NCBI RefSeq assembly: GCF_014204985.1
Contig: NZ_JACHMP010000001.1
Location: forward strand, 3,348,001-3,412,000
Length of the DNA: 64,000 nucleotides
From: Streptosporangium becharense
GTDB lineage: Bacteria; Actinomycetota; Actinomycetes; Streptosporangiales; Streptosporangiaceae
Reading direction: 5' to 3'
Below, piece by piece: positions 17,517 through 25,506 of the stretch (its first letter is position 1; each line of letters starts with the position of its first letter). The notes below the pieces were generated by a model. That model ran no database searches. It had not been told where the DNA came from and saw only the letters and a list, made by a program, of their open reading frames with translations. The translations under genes were made by a program, and so were the position numbers.

Positions 17517-19232
17517 ATGACCAGTACAGATCCCCCCGCCCGCGGCGCAAGCGCCGCAGGCGCGTTACCCGGCCGCCGACGGCCACGGCGGAGCCTCCTC
17601 CCGGTCGTGGCCCTGGCCACGCTGGCGGTGTCGATCCCCGCCGCCTCGTTCGTCACCGGTGACGGCACTCCGGTGGAGCGGGCCGCGGCGACCCGGCCGG
17701 AGCCCACCGAGACCGACCGGCGGCACATGCTCCGGGAGACGAGCCTGTGGGCCGGACGTACCGCGGTGAACGCGCGCAGGCACTCCGACCGGGCACCGGT
17801 CGAGCTGGGCACGCGCTTCACCACGACCAGGAACGGCTGGGCGACCGGAGTGCGGTTCTACAAGGCCGCCGGCGACCCGGGCCGGCACACCGGAAGTCTC
17901 TGGAGCGCCGGCGGCAGGAGGCTGGCGAACGTCGCGTTCACCGCGGAGAGCGCGTCAGGCTGGCAGGAGGCCCGTTTCGCCAGGCCGGTGCGCCTGAAGG
18001 CCGGCCTGGTCTACACGGTGTCCTATCACAGCGATCGCGGTGTCTACCTGGGCACGGCGGGCTTCACCTCCGCCCGCTCCGGCCCGCTCGCCACGGTGTC
18101 CCGCGGGGCGGGGGTGTTCGGGTACGGCGCGAGCGCCTTCCCCCGTCGCTGGAACCCCAGGGGCTACAACTACTGGGTGGACGTCGTGTTCCGCTGGCGC
18201 GACGGCGGTTCGTACCCGGAGCCGTCCCCGCCGCCCGCTCCGTCCCCGGGACGACCGACCGCGACGTCCCCGGGACGACCGACCGCGACCCCCACCTCCG
18301 GCGTGACGACGAGCCCGAGCACCGGCCCGAGCAGACCGCCCACGCTCACACCCGGCCCGAGCAGACCCCCCACCGGGACCGGCACGCCCAGTCCGGGCAC
18401 CACGAGGACCGGCGGGCAGACACCTCCTCCCTCCACCCTGGGGCCGACGCGGCCCGTACCCGGCGGCTGCGGGGGCCATCACCCCACACCGGAGTGCACC
18501 GGCGCACCCAAGAGCACCCGGCTCGCCCAGCGGGCCCTGAACGAGGAGGGGGCCGCTTACCGCGTCAGGACGCCGGGAGCCGTGCTCGACGGCGTGCACA
18601 TCCGCGGTGACCTCCTGATCCACGCCGACGGTGTGATCGTGAAGAACAGCCTGATCGACGGCCATGTGATCAACGCCGACGGGCCGCGGACCTTCCGCTT
18701 CACCATCATGGACTCGACCGTCGGCCCCGAGAGCGGCTGCCAGACCCTCCCCGGGGTGGGGCAGGACAAGTACACCGCGGTCGGACTGCACGTGCGCGGG
18801 CACAGCGACGGCTTCCGGGCCTCCGGCGACGACGTCGTCATCCGCGACTCGTACGTGAAGCTCTGCTCCAACCCCGGCGACCACTCCGACGGGATCCAGA
18901 CCTACAGGACCGGCAGGGGCCTGGTGTTCGACCACAACACGGTCGACCAGCGCGACGTGAAACACGCCACCGCGCCGATCTTCCTGGTGGACGACCAGAT
19001 CGTGGACGCCGTGGTCACCAACAACCTGGTGATGGGCGGCACGTACAGCATCCAGCTGAAGAACGCCCGCGGAAAGCTGGTCATGCGCGGCAACAGCCTG
19101 GTCGACAAGTCCTGGATCTACGGTCCGGTGGAGGCCGACTGCAAGGCCATCGACTGGGCCGGCAACTCCCTGGTCACCATCGACCGCTCCTACCGGATCA
19201 CCTCGGTGGTCGGCCCGCTGAAGTGCGCGTGA
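17517..19232 (+). CDS. Secreted DUF4082 / Pro-Thr linker / beta-helix protein
   Basis: The 571-residue product has an N-terminal membrane or signal segment (about residues 26-46). A DUF4082-like beta-sandwich module follows, seen in VELGTRFTTTRNGWATGVRFYK, GSLWSAGGRRLA, SGWQEARF and TVSYHSDRGVY (about residues 75-225). Next come about 95 residues of Pro/Thr/Ser-rich linker with internal repeats, and then a beta-helix domain (from about 325) that is a paralogue of the upstream lipoprotein. DUF4082 modules are often found in large surface proteins and may bind carbohydrate. It could therefore be a two-module enzyme or lectin acting on the local polysaccharide. Confidence 0.8.
   Translation: MTSTDPPARGASAAGALPGRRRPRRSLLPVVALATLAVSIPAASFVTGDGTPVERAAATRPEPTETDRRHMLRETSLWAGRTAVNARRHSDRAPVELGTRFTTTRNGWATGVRFYKAAGDPGRHTGSLWSAGGRRLANVAFTAESASGWQEARFARPVRLKAGLVYTVSYHSDRGVYLGTAGFTSARSGPLATVSRGAGVFGYGASAFPRRWNPRGYNYWVDVVFRWRDGGSYPEPSPPPAPSPGRPTATSPGRPTATPTSGVTTSPSTGPSRPPTLTPGPSRPPTGTGTPSPGTTRTGGQTPPPSTLGPTRPVPGGCGGHHPTPECTGAPKSTRLAQRALNEEGAAYRVRTPGAVLDGVHIRGDLLIHADGVIVKNSLIDGHVINADGPRTFRFTIMDSTVGPESGCQTLPGVGQDKYTAVGLHVRGHSDGFRASGDDVVIRDSYVKLCSNPGDHSDGIQTYRTGRGLVFDHNTVDQRDVKHATAPIFLVDDQIVDAVVTNNLVMGGTYSIQLKNARGKLVMRGNSLVDKSWIYGPVEADCKAIDWAGNSLVTIDRSYRITSVVGPLKCA
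18735..19123. repeat. 389-bp identical repeat, copy 2
   Basis: This is the second copy of the segment at 16723-17111, in the same direction. A further block near the 3' ends of both genes (about 17142-17208 and 19154-19220) is also identical, separated from the main block by a short diverged stretch. Confidence 0.95.
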
Positions 19233-19444
19233 CCGCCGGCACCGGCCCGGCGAGCAGGTGCCCACCGGTGCCATGACGGAAAGGCCCACCGGGGCGGCCT
19301 GAGACCTCCGCCACCGGAATGCCGTCCCCCGGCCCGTGCCGACCCGGCGGGCCGGGGGCTCACCTGTCCGCGAGGGCCGCCACCCCGCACCGGACCGTGA
19401 CCGGTCCGCCCCGCCCGGATCACCTCACATGCCCGGCACCACCG

Positions 19445-19505
19445 CCACGCCGCCACGCGGCCACGCGATCACACGGCCACGCGGTCACACGGCCACGCGG
19501 TCACG
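19445..19505. repeat. 16-bp tandem repeats over the end of a membrane-protein gene
   Basis: CCACGCGGTCACACGG (and a GATC variant) is repeated from about 19461, with looser copies before it. The stop codon of the minus-strand gene (19485-19487) lies inside a unit, and the next unit outward repeats the same stop. Confidence 0.8.
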
Positions 19506-20183
19506 CTGGAAGATGCGCACACCGGCGACTCCGAGCGGCAGGAACAGCATCGTGAAGGCGACACCGACCACGTACGTCAGGTGGATCGGGATGAACATCA
19601 TCGCGACGAAGGCGCCGACGTAGACCGCGGTCAGCCACCAGCCGACGACGCCCGCGCGGGCGAGCGCGACGCAGAGGGCGAGCAGCCCAAGGAAGGCCAG
19701 AGGCTCCGTGCCGCTCCACAGAGGTATGAACGACGACGCGTCCACGGCGTCCGAGATCCGCACTGCGGTCTCCCGCGGAAGCTGCTGGCCGATGATCATC
19801 CGCCACCAGTCGTCGCGCACGGCCCCGGACACGTTCAGCACGCTGACCGCGGTGGCCAGCGCGCCGAACACCGCCAGCCCGCGTCCCTTCCGGCCTCGGA
19901 TCAGCCCAGGTACGGTCAGCGCGCCGAGTCCGCCGGCGATCAGGCCGTAGTGCAGCAGCATCGCCGACAGCTCGGTCAGAAAGGTGTCGCGGGCGAGCGA
20001 GGTGATGTAGTCCGCCGTCGAGTCGGAGTCCTGCGGCGGACAGGCCAGCATGCCGCCGAGCACCAGCACGGGAGCGGCGATCAGGGCGGCACCGCCGGCG
20101 CGCCGCAGGAACCGGCTCGCCCGGTCGGCGTGCTCGGAATCCGCTGCCGGGGCGGCCGACGGGGTATGGGTGAGGGGAGTCAT
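19485..20183 (-). CDS. Multi-spanning membrane protein, function unknown
   Basis: The 232-residue product has about six hydrophobic helices: AALIAAPVLVLGGMLAC, LLHYGLIAGGLGALTVPGL, GLAVFGALATAVSVL, PLAFLGLLALCVAL, WWLTAVYVGAFVAMMFIPI and VVGVAFTMLFLPLGV. I do not recognise a specific family; a DUF4386-like or similar small integral membrane protein is possible. GGAGG six bases before the ATG at 20183 fixes the start. It is divergent from a two-component system (206 bp between starts), so it may be a target of that system. Its last codons lie in a tandem repeat. Confidence 0.7.
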   Translation of the reverse strand: MTPLTHTPSAAPAADSEHADRASRFLRRAGGAALIAAPVLVLGGMLACPPQDSDSTADYITSLARDTFLTELSAMLLHYGLIAGGLGALTVPGLIRGRKGRGLAVFGALATAVSVLNVSGAVRDDWWRMIIGQQLPRETAVRISDAVDASSFIPLWSGTEPLAFLGLLALCVALARAGVVGWWLTAVYVGAFVAMMFIPIHLTYVVGVAFTMLFLPLGVAGVRIFQRDRVAV

Positions 20184-20389
20184 GTCCTGCCTCCTGGTTG
20201 CGTGTCGTTGCGAGGAGGACCCTCTCGCGGTCAGGTACGACGGCGCGTCAGCCATCGCGCACCGTGACGGGTCCCCGCTTCGGTGGAGCGGATCCCGGCC
20301 GGGTCCACTGTTCGACGGACCTGATGAGCTGCGGGGGTCCCCCATCCGGGGGAGTCGGCGGATTCCGGCCGCGACTACGATCGGTGGCC

Positions 20390-21538
20390 ATGACGATGAC
20401 CCGGCTGAGGGACGCGCGCATCATTCCGCTGGTGTTCGGCCCCCTGGTCGGCGCGCTGGCCGTGCTGGAGACCGAGTTCGACGACTTCTTCGGCGCCGCC
20501 TCCACGGCCGTCTCCCTTTCCGGGGTCGCGATGGGGGCCGGCCTGATGGTCGCGGCCTGGTGGCCGCTGGTCGGCACGGTCATCGCGGCCGGCTGCCTGC
20601 CGGTGGGCGTGTTCGTGTTCGGGGCGCCGGGGGTCGGTGGCGCGGCGATGGTCGGCATGATCGGAGCGGTCGCCTGGGCGGGCTGGCGTGAGCCTCCGCG
20701 CCGTTCGGCCGTGGCGCTGTGCGTCGCGGGAGCGTCCTTCGTCGGCGCGGCGCTCGTCGGAGCCTCACCGTGGGAGCTGTTCTTCGTGCCGTCGGTCCTG
20801 CTGCCGGGCTGGTCCATGGGGCTGTTGGCCCGGCGCAGCGGCGAGCGGGCCGTCAAGCTGGCCGAGCTGGCCGCAGCCCTCGACGCGGAGCGCGAGGCCA
20901 ACGCCCAGGCCGCGGTCGCACAGGAGCGCACACGCATCGCCCGGGAGGTGCACGACGCGGTCGCGCACTCGGTCAGCGTGATGACCCTGCAACTGGGCGG
21001 GTTGCGCCGGATGCTCGCCGACCAGCCGGTCGAGCAGGAGATCGTGGCCGGGCTGGAGCGGCTCGGGCGGCAGACGGTGGAGGAGATGCGCGGCCTGGTC
21101 GGCATCCTGCGCGAGCGCGTCGACGGGGAGAGGCCGGCTCCCATGCCGTCGCTGGCCCGGCTCGACGAGCTGATCGCGGATGTCCGCGCCGCCGGTCTCA
21201 CGGTGACGCTGGACGCCCCGGCCGACCTGCCCCGGTTGCCACCGGTGCTTGACCTCACCGCCTACCGGGTGCTCCAGGAGGCCCTGACGAACGTGCTGCG
21301 GCACGGCGCCGCCGCCCCGGCCGCGGTCGCCATCGGCTGCACCGATCAGGCGCTCACCGTGGAAGTACGCAACGGGCCCGGACCCGGGCCGCACGGGCCG
21401 GCGGGGAAGCGAGCCGGTCACGGCCTGGTCGGCATGCGGGAACGGCTGGCGATGGTGCACGGCAGCCTGCACACCGGTCCCGAGCCGGACGGCGGCTTCA
21501 TCGTCCGTGCCCGATTCCCCATCCCCCGCACCCGGTAA
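20390..21538 (+). CDS. Two-component sensor histidine kinase, NarL/DesK family
   Basis: The 382-residue product has an N-terminal block of several membrane helices (about residues 10-145). A coiled segment (ELAAALDAEREANAQAAVAQERTRIA) leads to the HisKA_3 phosphoacceptor REVHDAVAHSVSVMTLQLGGL with His near residue 187. A short HATPase domain (EALTNVLRHG and GHGLVGMRERLAMVHG) follows. With the response regulator 10 bp downstream it forms a classic actinobacterial pair controlling transcription in response to an envelope or membrane signal. The ATG at 20390 is preferred, and a second Met lies two codons later. Confidence 0.9.
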   Translation: MTMTRLRDARIIPLVFGPLVGALAVLETEFDDFFGAASTAVSLSGVAMGAGLMVAAWWPLVGTVIAAGCLPVGVFVFGAPGVGGAAMVGMIGAVAWAGWREPPRRSAVALCVAGASFVGAALVGASPWELFFVPSVLLPGWSMGLLARRSGERAVKLAELAAALDAEREANAQAAVAQERTRIAREVHDAVAHSVSVMTLQLGGLRRMLADQPVEQEIVAGLERLGRQTVEEMRGLVGILRERVDGERPAPMPSLARLDELIADVRAAGLTVTLDAPADLPRLPPVLDLTAYRVLQEALTNVLRHGAAAPAAVAIGCTDQALTVEVRNGPGPGPHGPAGKRAGHGLVGMRERLAMVHGSLHTGPEPDGGFIVRARFPIPRTR

Positions 21539-21548
21539 GGACGACGAC

Positions 21549-22226
21549 ATGACGATCTCCGTAGCGCTCGTCGACGACGAGGCCATGATCCGTGTGGGCC
21601 TGCGAATGGTGCTCAGCGGCGAACCCGACATCGAGGTCGTCGGCGAGGCGTCCGACGGGGCCGAGGCCCTTGCCCTCGTCGCGCGCACGCACCCCGATGT
21701 CGTGCTGATCGACGTGCGCATGCCGCACATGGACGGGCTGGAGGCGTCGCGGCGGCTCGTACGCGACCACCCGGACAGCAAGGTCATCGTGCTGACCACG
21801 TTCGACGAGGACGCGCACGTCGCCGCCGCGCTCCGCGCGGGAGTCAGCGGCTTCCTGCTGAAGGTCGCCCCGCCGGAGCACCTGGTCGAGGCGGTGCGGA
21901 CGGTCGCCGCCGGCGGAGGGCTGCTCGATCCGGCCGTCACCCTGAGAGTGATCGCCGCGTTCGCCGGACAGCCGGACCCCGCGCACACCACCGGCCGGGC
22001 GGCCGAGCTCGACGCGCTCACCGGCCGGGAGACGGATGTGCTGAAAATGCTGGCACAGGGCCTGACCAACACCCAGATCGCCGCCCGGCTCCATCTGGGC
22101 GAGGCAACCGTCAAGACCCATCTGTCCCGGGTCCTGATGAAGCTCGATTTGACCACCCGCGTCCAGGCGGTCGTCTTCGCCTACGAGAGCGGGCTGGTCC
22201 GCCCCGGAGAGGAGAGGCGGCCCTAG
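21549..22226 (+). CDS. Response regulator, NarL/LuxR family
   Basis: The 225-residue product has a receiver domain with the acidic pair in VALVDDEAM, the phospho-acceptor Asp in VVLIDVRMPHMDGLE (about residue 54) and Lys in FLLKVAPPEHL. A LuxR-type helix-turn-helix follows at residues 150-215 (LTGRETDVLKMLAQGLTNTQIAARLHLGEATVKTH, seen as two halves). It is the partner of the upstream kinase. Its TAG stop shares the CTAG palindrome with the stop codon of the convergent O-antigen-ligase-like gene, so the two genes end on each other. Confidence 0.93.
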   Translation: MTISVALVDDEAMIRVGLRMVLSGEPDIEVVGEASDGAEALALVARTHPDVVLIDVRMPHMDGLEASRRLVRDHPDSKVIVLTTFDEDAHVAAALRAGVSGFLLKVAPPEHLVEAVRTVAAGGGLLDPAVTLRVIAAFAGQPDPAHTTGRAAELDALTGRETDVLKMLAQGLTNTQIAARLHLGEATVKTHLSRVLMKLDLTTRVQAVVFAYESGLVRPGEERRP

Positions 22227-23629
22227 GCGGCGAGGCCGCGGACCCCGTGGACTCCGCGGAGCAGCGATCCGGCGGCTCCGATCAGCAGGAACGCCAGGCC
22301 GGTGACGACGGCGAAGGAGAGCAGGTCGAAGGTGGCCGCCCCGATCAGCGGGACCACCATGCAGGCGGCGAGGGTGAGCCCCAGGTCGCGGGTGCCGGGG
22401 TCGGGGCTCAGCCGCCGGACGCGCAGCCCGGCGTAGATCGCGCAGGCGAACACCGCGACGACCGCCGCGACGCCGATCAGCCCGGTCTCCACCGTCGAGA
22501 GGATGTACTGGTTGTCGAAGACCTGGTGTTTCGGGGCGTACCAGGTGCCCGCGCCGCGACCCAGCCACGGATGCTTGGCGATCTCTTCGGCGGCGACCTC
22601 GTAGTCGTGCGTGCGGTAGCGGATGCTGTCGTCGTTGCCCAGGTTCGCGAACAGGCCGTAGAACGTGCCGAGCAGGCCCGGAACCATGATCCTCATCAGG
22701 ACCAGGAACACGGCGACGACCGCCAGCGCCCGCAGCCGCCGCCGGGCGGGCCATCCGGCGAACAGGACCGTGGCCGCCCCGGCCATTCCCAGCACCGCCG
22801 ACCGGGAGACCGAGAACATCAGCCCCATGCCGATCAGCCCGGAGCACAGCCACCAGCGCAGATCCGGTTCGGCCCGCTCCCGTGCCCGGAAGCCGTAGTG
22901 GACGGCGATCGGGAGCAGCATCGCGCAGACGACGCCGAACTCGATGGGGTGCCCGGTGGTGGCGGCGACCCGGCGCAGGTCGGACCGTTCGGTGATGAAG
23001 CCGTCCTCGGAGGTGTAGCGGAGACCGGGTAGCTCCAGGTACCGGGTGAGGTCGAGGTCGAGCAGGAACTGGCAGGCCCCGATCACCGAGATCACCGCCC
23101 CGGCCACCACGACGGTCCGCAGGACGACGTCGAGCCGGTCGGCGCCGCGGACCCCGTCGCACACCATGAGCGCCAGCCCGACCTTGGCCACCAGCAGGAC
23201 CAGCGCGTGATCGGCGAGGTTGAGCTCGTCGGAGGGCAGGTGACCGTAGGTGGCGTAGCCGTAGGTGGCCGTCATCGCGGCCAGGTACATGAACAGGAAG
23301 GTGCGCACCGGGTTGCGGCCCTTGACCATGCCGAGGGTCAGGGTGAAGTGCGCGCACAGCCACAGCAGGGCGGCGGTCAGCGCGACCAGGCTCGCCGGGG
23401 TGATCGACAGCGGCAGCCCCCGGAAGACCATCCGCGCCGGGACGAGCAACAGGGCCACGGCGAAGACGCTCACCAGGGTGGCGCCATCGGCGCGCCGTCG
23501 GGGAGGCAGCGGGGGCGGCGGTGAGGACCTGGAGAACCGCCGGGAGAACGGGAGCGACCGGCGGGAGGTCGACGGGGAGGACGAGCGGGAGAGCGGCGGC
23601 GCCTGCGCCGAGGAGGATCGGGAGGCCAC
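22223..23629 (-). CDS. O-antigen ligase/polymerase-like membrane protein (Wzy_C)
   Basis: This is a polytopic protein that likely polymerises or ligates exopolysaccharide repeat units on the outer membrane face. The 468-residue product has about ten helices. The signature large loop includes SEDGFITERSDLRRVAATTGHPIEFG and the Wzy_C block HPWLGRGAGTWYAPKHQVFDNQYI. The homologous part begins near PRRRADGATLVSVF (about residue 44). The first 40 residues are Ser/Arg/Pro-rich and doubtful. The GTG start lies 3 bases after the stop of the chain-length gene, so the pair is one operon. Confidence 0.83.
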   Translation of the reverse strand: MASRSSSAQAPPLSRSSSPSTSRRSLPFSRRFSRSSPPPPLPPRRRADGATLVSVFAVALLLVPARMVFRGLPLSITPASLVALTAALLWLCAHFTLTLGMVKGRNPVRTFLFMYLAAMTATYGYATYGHLPSDELNLADHALVLLVAKVGLALMVCDGVRGADRLDVVLRTVVVAGAVISVIGACQFLLDLDLTRYLELPGLRYTSEDGFITERSDLRRVAATTGHPIEFGVVCAMLLPIAVHYGFRARERAEPDLRWWLCSGLIGMGLMFSVSRSAVLGMAGAATVLFAGWPARRRLRALAVVAVFLVLMRIMVPGLLGTFYGLFANLGNDDSIRYRTHDYEVAAEEIAKHPWLGRGAGTWYAPKHQVFDNQYILSTVETGLIGVAAVVAVFACAIYAGLRVRRLSPDPGTRDLGLTLAACMVVPLIGAATFDLLSFAVVTGLAFLLIGAAGSLLRGVHGVRGLAA

Positions 23630-23632
23630 CGG

Positions 23633-24448
23633 TCATCCCTCCGCGGGCGGACGGGTGACGGGCGGGCTGGCGGGCGGATGGACGGCGGGCGGATCGGCGG
23701 CAGGTGGGTGAACGTCGGTCGGGCGGACGGGCGGGTGGACGGCGCTCGGGCGGACGGGCGGGCGGACGGCAGGTGGGCGGACGGCGGGCGGGCGGACACG
23801 TGCCGCGCGGCGGTGGAGCACGCTCTCGACCGCGAAGCAGGCCCACAGGCTCGCCATGAGGCCCAGACCCGCCGCCGCGGCGACGGCGCGGAGCCTGCGG
23901 CCCCGCTGGGCCACCGGGGTGGTCGGTGGAACCGCCTCGTAGGTGGTGATGTAGGTCGCCCGCGGGGCCCGCACCGCCTGCTGCCGGTGCTCAAGCTCGG
24001 TCCGTGCCCGCGCCAGGACGCGCCGCACCATGTCCTGGGCGTCCGCCGCGGTGGTGCCCTCGCCCTCGACGAACAGGAACGGCCCGGTGGCGAGCGACTC
24101 CAGGTTGCTGCCGCCGTTGGTGACTTTGAAGGTGGCCCCCGTGCCCGCCGCGGCGCCGAGTTCGGCAGCCATGTCCGGCGTGCCCATCGCGGCGATGAGG
24201 ATCGAGGCGGACACGCTGAGCCCGTGGTCGAAGTGGAGCATCGGGTTGCTCAGGCCGTTCGGGATGTCGGGGTTGGCGGGCAGGCTCCCGCCGGTGGCCG
24301 GGGTGGTGAGGATGAGCACCGCGCTGGAGACGTAGGTCGTCGGGACCGTGGAGTAGACGCCCGCGGCAGCGGCGACGGACAGCGCGAACACCGGCAGGAA
24401 GACGTACCAGCGCCGGAACACGACGAGGACCGTCCCCCAGAAGTCCAT
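23633..24448 (-). CDS. Wzz-like chain-length determinant protein
   Basis: This is a polysaccharide co-polymerase-like protein, expected to set chain length together with the adjacent polymerase. The 271-residue product starts MDFWGTVLVVFRRWYVF. It has one N-terminal helix, a periplasm-type domain with TYVSSAVLILTTPATGGSLP and NPMLHFDHGLSVSASILIAAMGTP, a second helix near residue 195, and then a Pro-rich tail made of VRPPAVRPP-like repeats. No BY-kinase domain is attached. AAGGAA before the ATG at 24448 supports the start. It is a paralogue of the protein encoded at 25496. Confidence 0.8.
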   Translation of the reverse strand: MDFWGTVLVVFRRWYVFLPVFALSVAAAAGVYSTVPTTYVSSAVLILTTPATGGSLPANPDIPNGLSNPMLHFDHGLSVSASILIAAMGTPDMAAELGAAAGTGATFKVTNGGSNLESLATGPFLFVEGEGTTAADAQDMVRRVLARARTELEHRQQAVRAPRATYITTYEAVPPTTPVAQRGRRLRAVAAAAGLGLMASLWACFAVESVLHRRAARVRPPAVRPPAVRPPVRPSAVHPPVRPTDVHPPAADPPAVHPPASPPVTRPPAEG

Positions 24449-24633
24449 GCGGTTCCTTCCCGAGCGGGCGGGCCGGAGCCCGCCGATGGTCATCGCCCGC
24501 ACCGGGGCGGGGTGTTACTCGAAACAGGTACGGGATTACCAGGAATGTAGACCGTAACGAATTATCTGCGGCAACGATAGTGAATGCGGGTGATTCGCGA
24601 CCATCGACACCGGACGACTGGAGCCCGTTTTCC

Positions 24634-25506
24634 ATGACCGATCTGGCCGTCATCACGCCGACCCACGGGCCCGACGCCGAACTCTTCGCCGATCTTCACA
24701 AATCCATCCTGGAATACACTTCCGACGACACCGTCCATCATGTGATCATCTCTCCGGCCTGGAGGGACATCTTCGCCAAGTACGCCGGGTCACGGTGCAA
24801 AATATGGACATATAATGAACTCCTTCCGAAATACTACTTCCGGTTGGCTCCATACCCTTTATGGGTGAATTCGCGACGGCCGTGGCCGCCGGTCCGCGGC
24901 TGGGTGATGCAGCAGACACTCAAGATCGCGCTGACCGCGGAACTCGACGCCGCCGCCGTGATGGTCGCCGACTCCGACGTGGTGCTGGTCCGGCCCACGA
25001 CCGCCGCCAGCTTCACCGTCGGCGGGCGGCTCTGCCTGCACCGCGAGGAGGGCGGCGTGACCCCCGGCATGGAGCGTCACATCCTGTGGCACCGGGTCTC
25101 CCGGGAACTGCTGGGCCTGCCCCCGGCGCCCCCGCCCCCGCTGGTCGACTACGTGACCGCGCTCAACTTCTGGACCCCCGCCACCGCCCGTGCCCTGCAA
25201 CACCGGGTGAGCGAGACCACCGGCCGGCCCTGGCTGGACGCCTTCAACTCCCGCCTGCACATCTCCGAGTTCATGCTCTACGGGGTGTTCGTCGACGAGA
25301 TCCTGGCCGCGTCGTGCCCGCCGCCTTCCAACACCACCATCTGTCACAAGAACTGGCAGCGGACCCCGCTGGACCGGGAGGACGCCCTGGCGTTCGCCGA
25401 CCGTCTGGGTCCCGACGCGGTGGCGATGATGATCTCCGCGAAGTCCGGGACACCCTACGAGGTGCGGCAGGCGGCCATCCGGCGCTGCGCCGAGATCACC
25501 CGCTGA
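24634..25506 (+). CDS. DUF6492-type putative glycosyltransferase
   Basis: The 290-residue product reads as a GT-A-like enzyme: LAVITPTHGPDAELFADLHKS at the N-terminus, a DxD-like AVMVADSDVVLVRP near residue 118, and YVTALNFWTP later. This matches the DUF6492 group as I recall it; the reaction is unknown. The start is ambiguous (GTG 24580 or ATG 24634). Codons 20-80 are notably AT-rich and include a TTA at 24859-24861. It is flanked on both sides by Wzz-like genes on the other strand and overlaps the next one's 3' end by 11 bases. Confidence 0.65.
   Translation: MTDLAVITPTHGPDAELFADLHKSILEYTSDDTVHHVIISPAWRDIFAKYAGSRCKIWTYNELLPKYYFRLAPYPLWVNSRRPWPPVRGWVMQQTLKIALTAELDAAAVMVADSDVVLVRPTTAASFTVGGRLCLHREEGGVTPGMERHILWHRVSRELLGLPPAPPPPLVDYVTALNFWTPATARALQHRVSETTGRPWLDAFNSRLHISEFMLYGVFVDEILAASCPPPSNTTICHKNWQRTPLDREDALAFADRLGPDAVAMMISAKSGTPYEVRQAAIRRCAEITR

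Noticed and set aside
21498-23846. A minus-strand open frame of 782 codons across the polymerase-like, response-regulator and kinase genes
   Set aside because: It is out of frame with recognisable proteins and Arg/Pro-rich; only its short start near 23500-23634 deserved a note as an alternative N-terminus.
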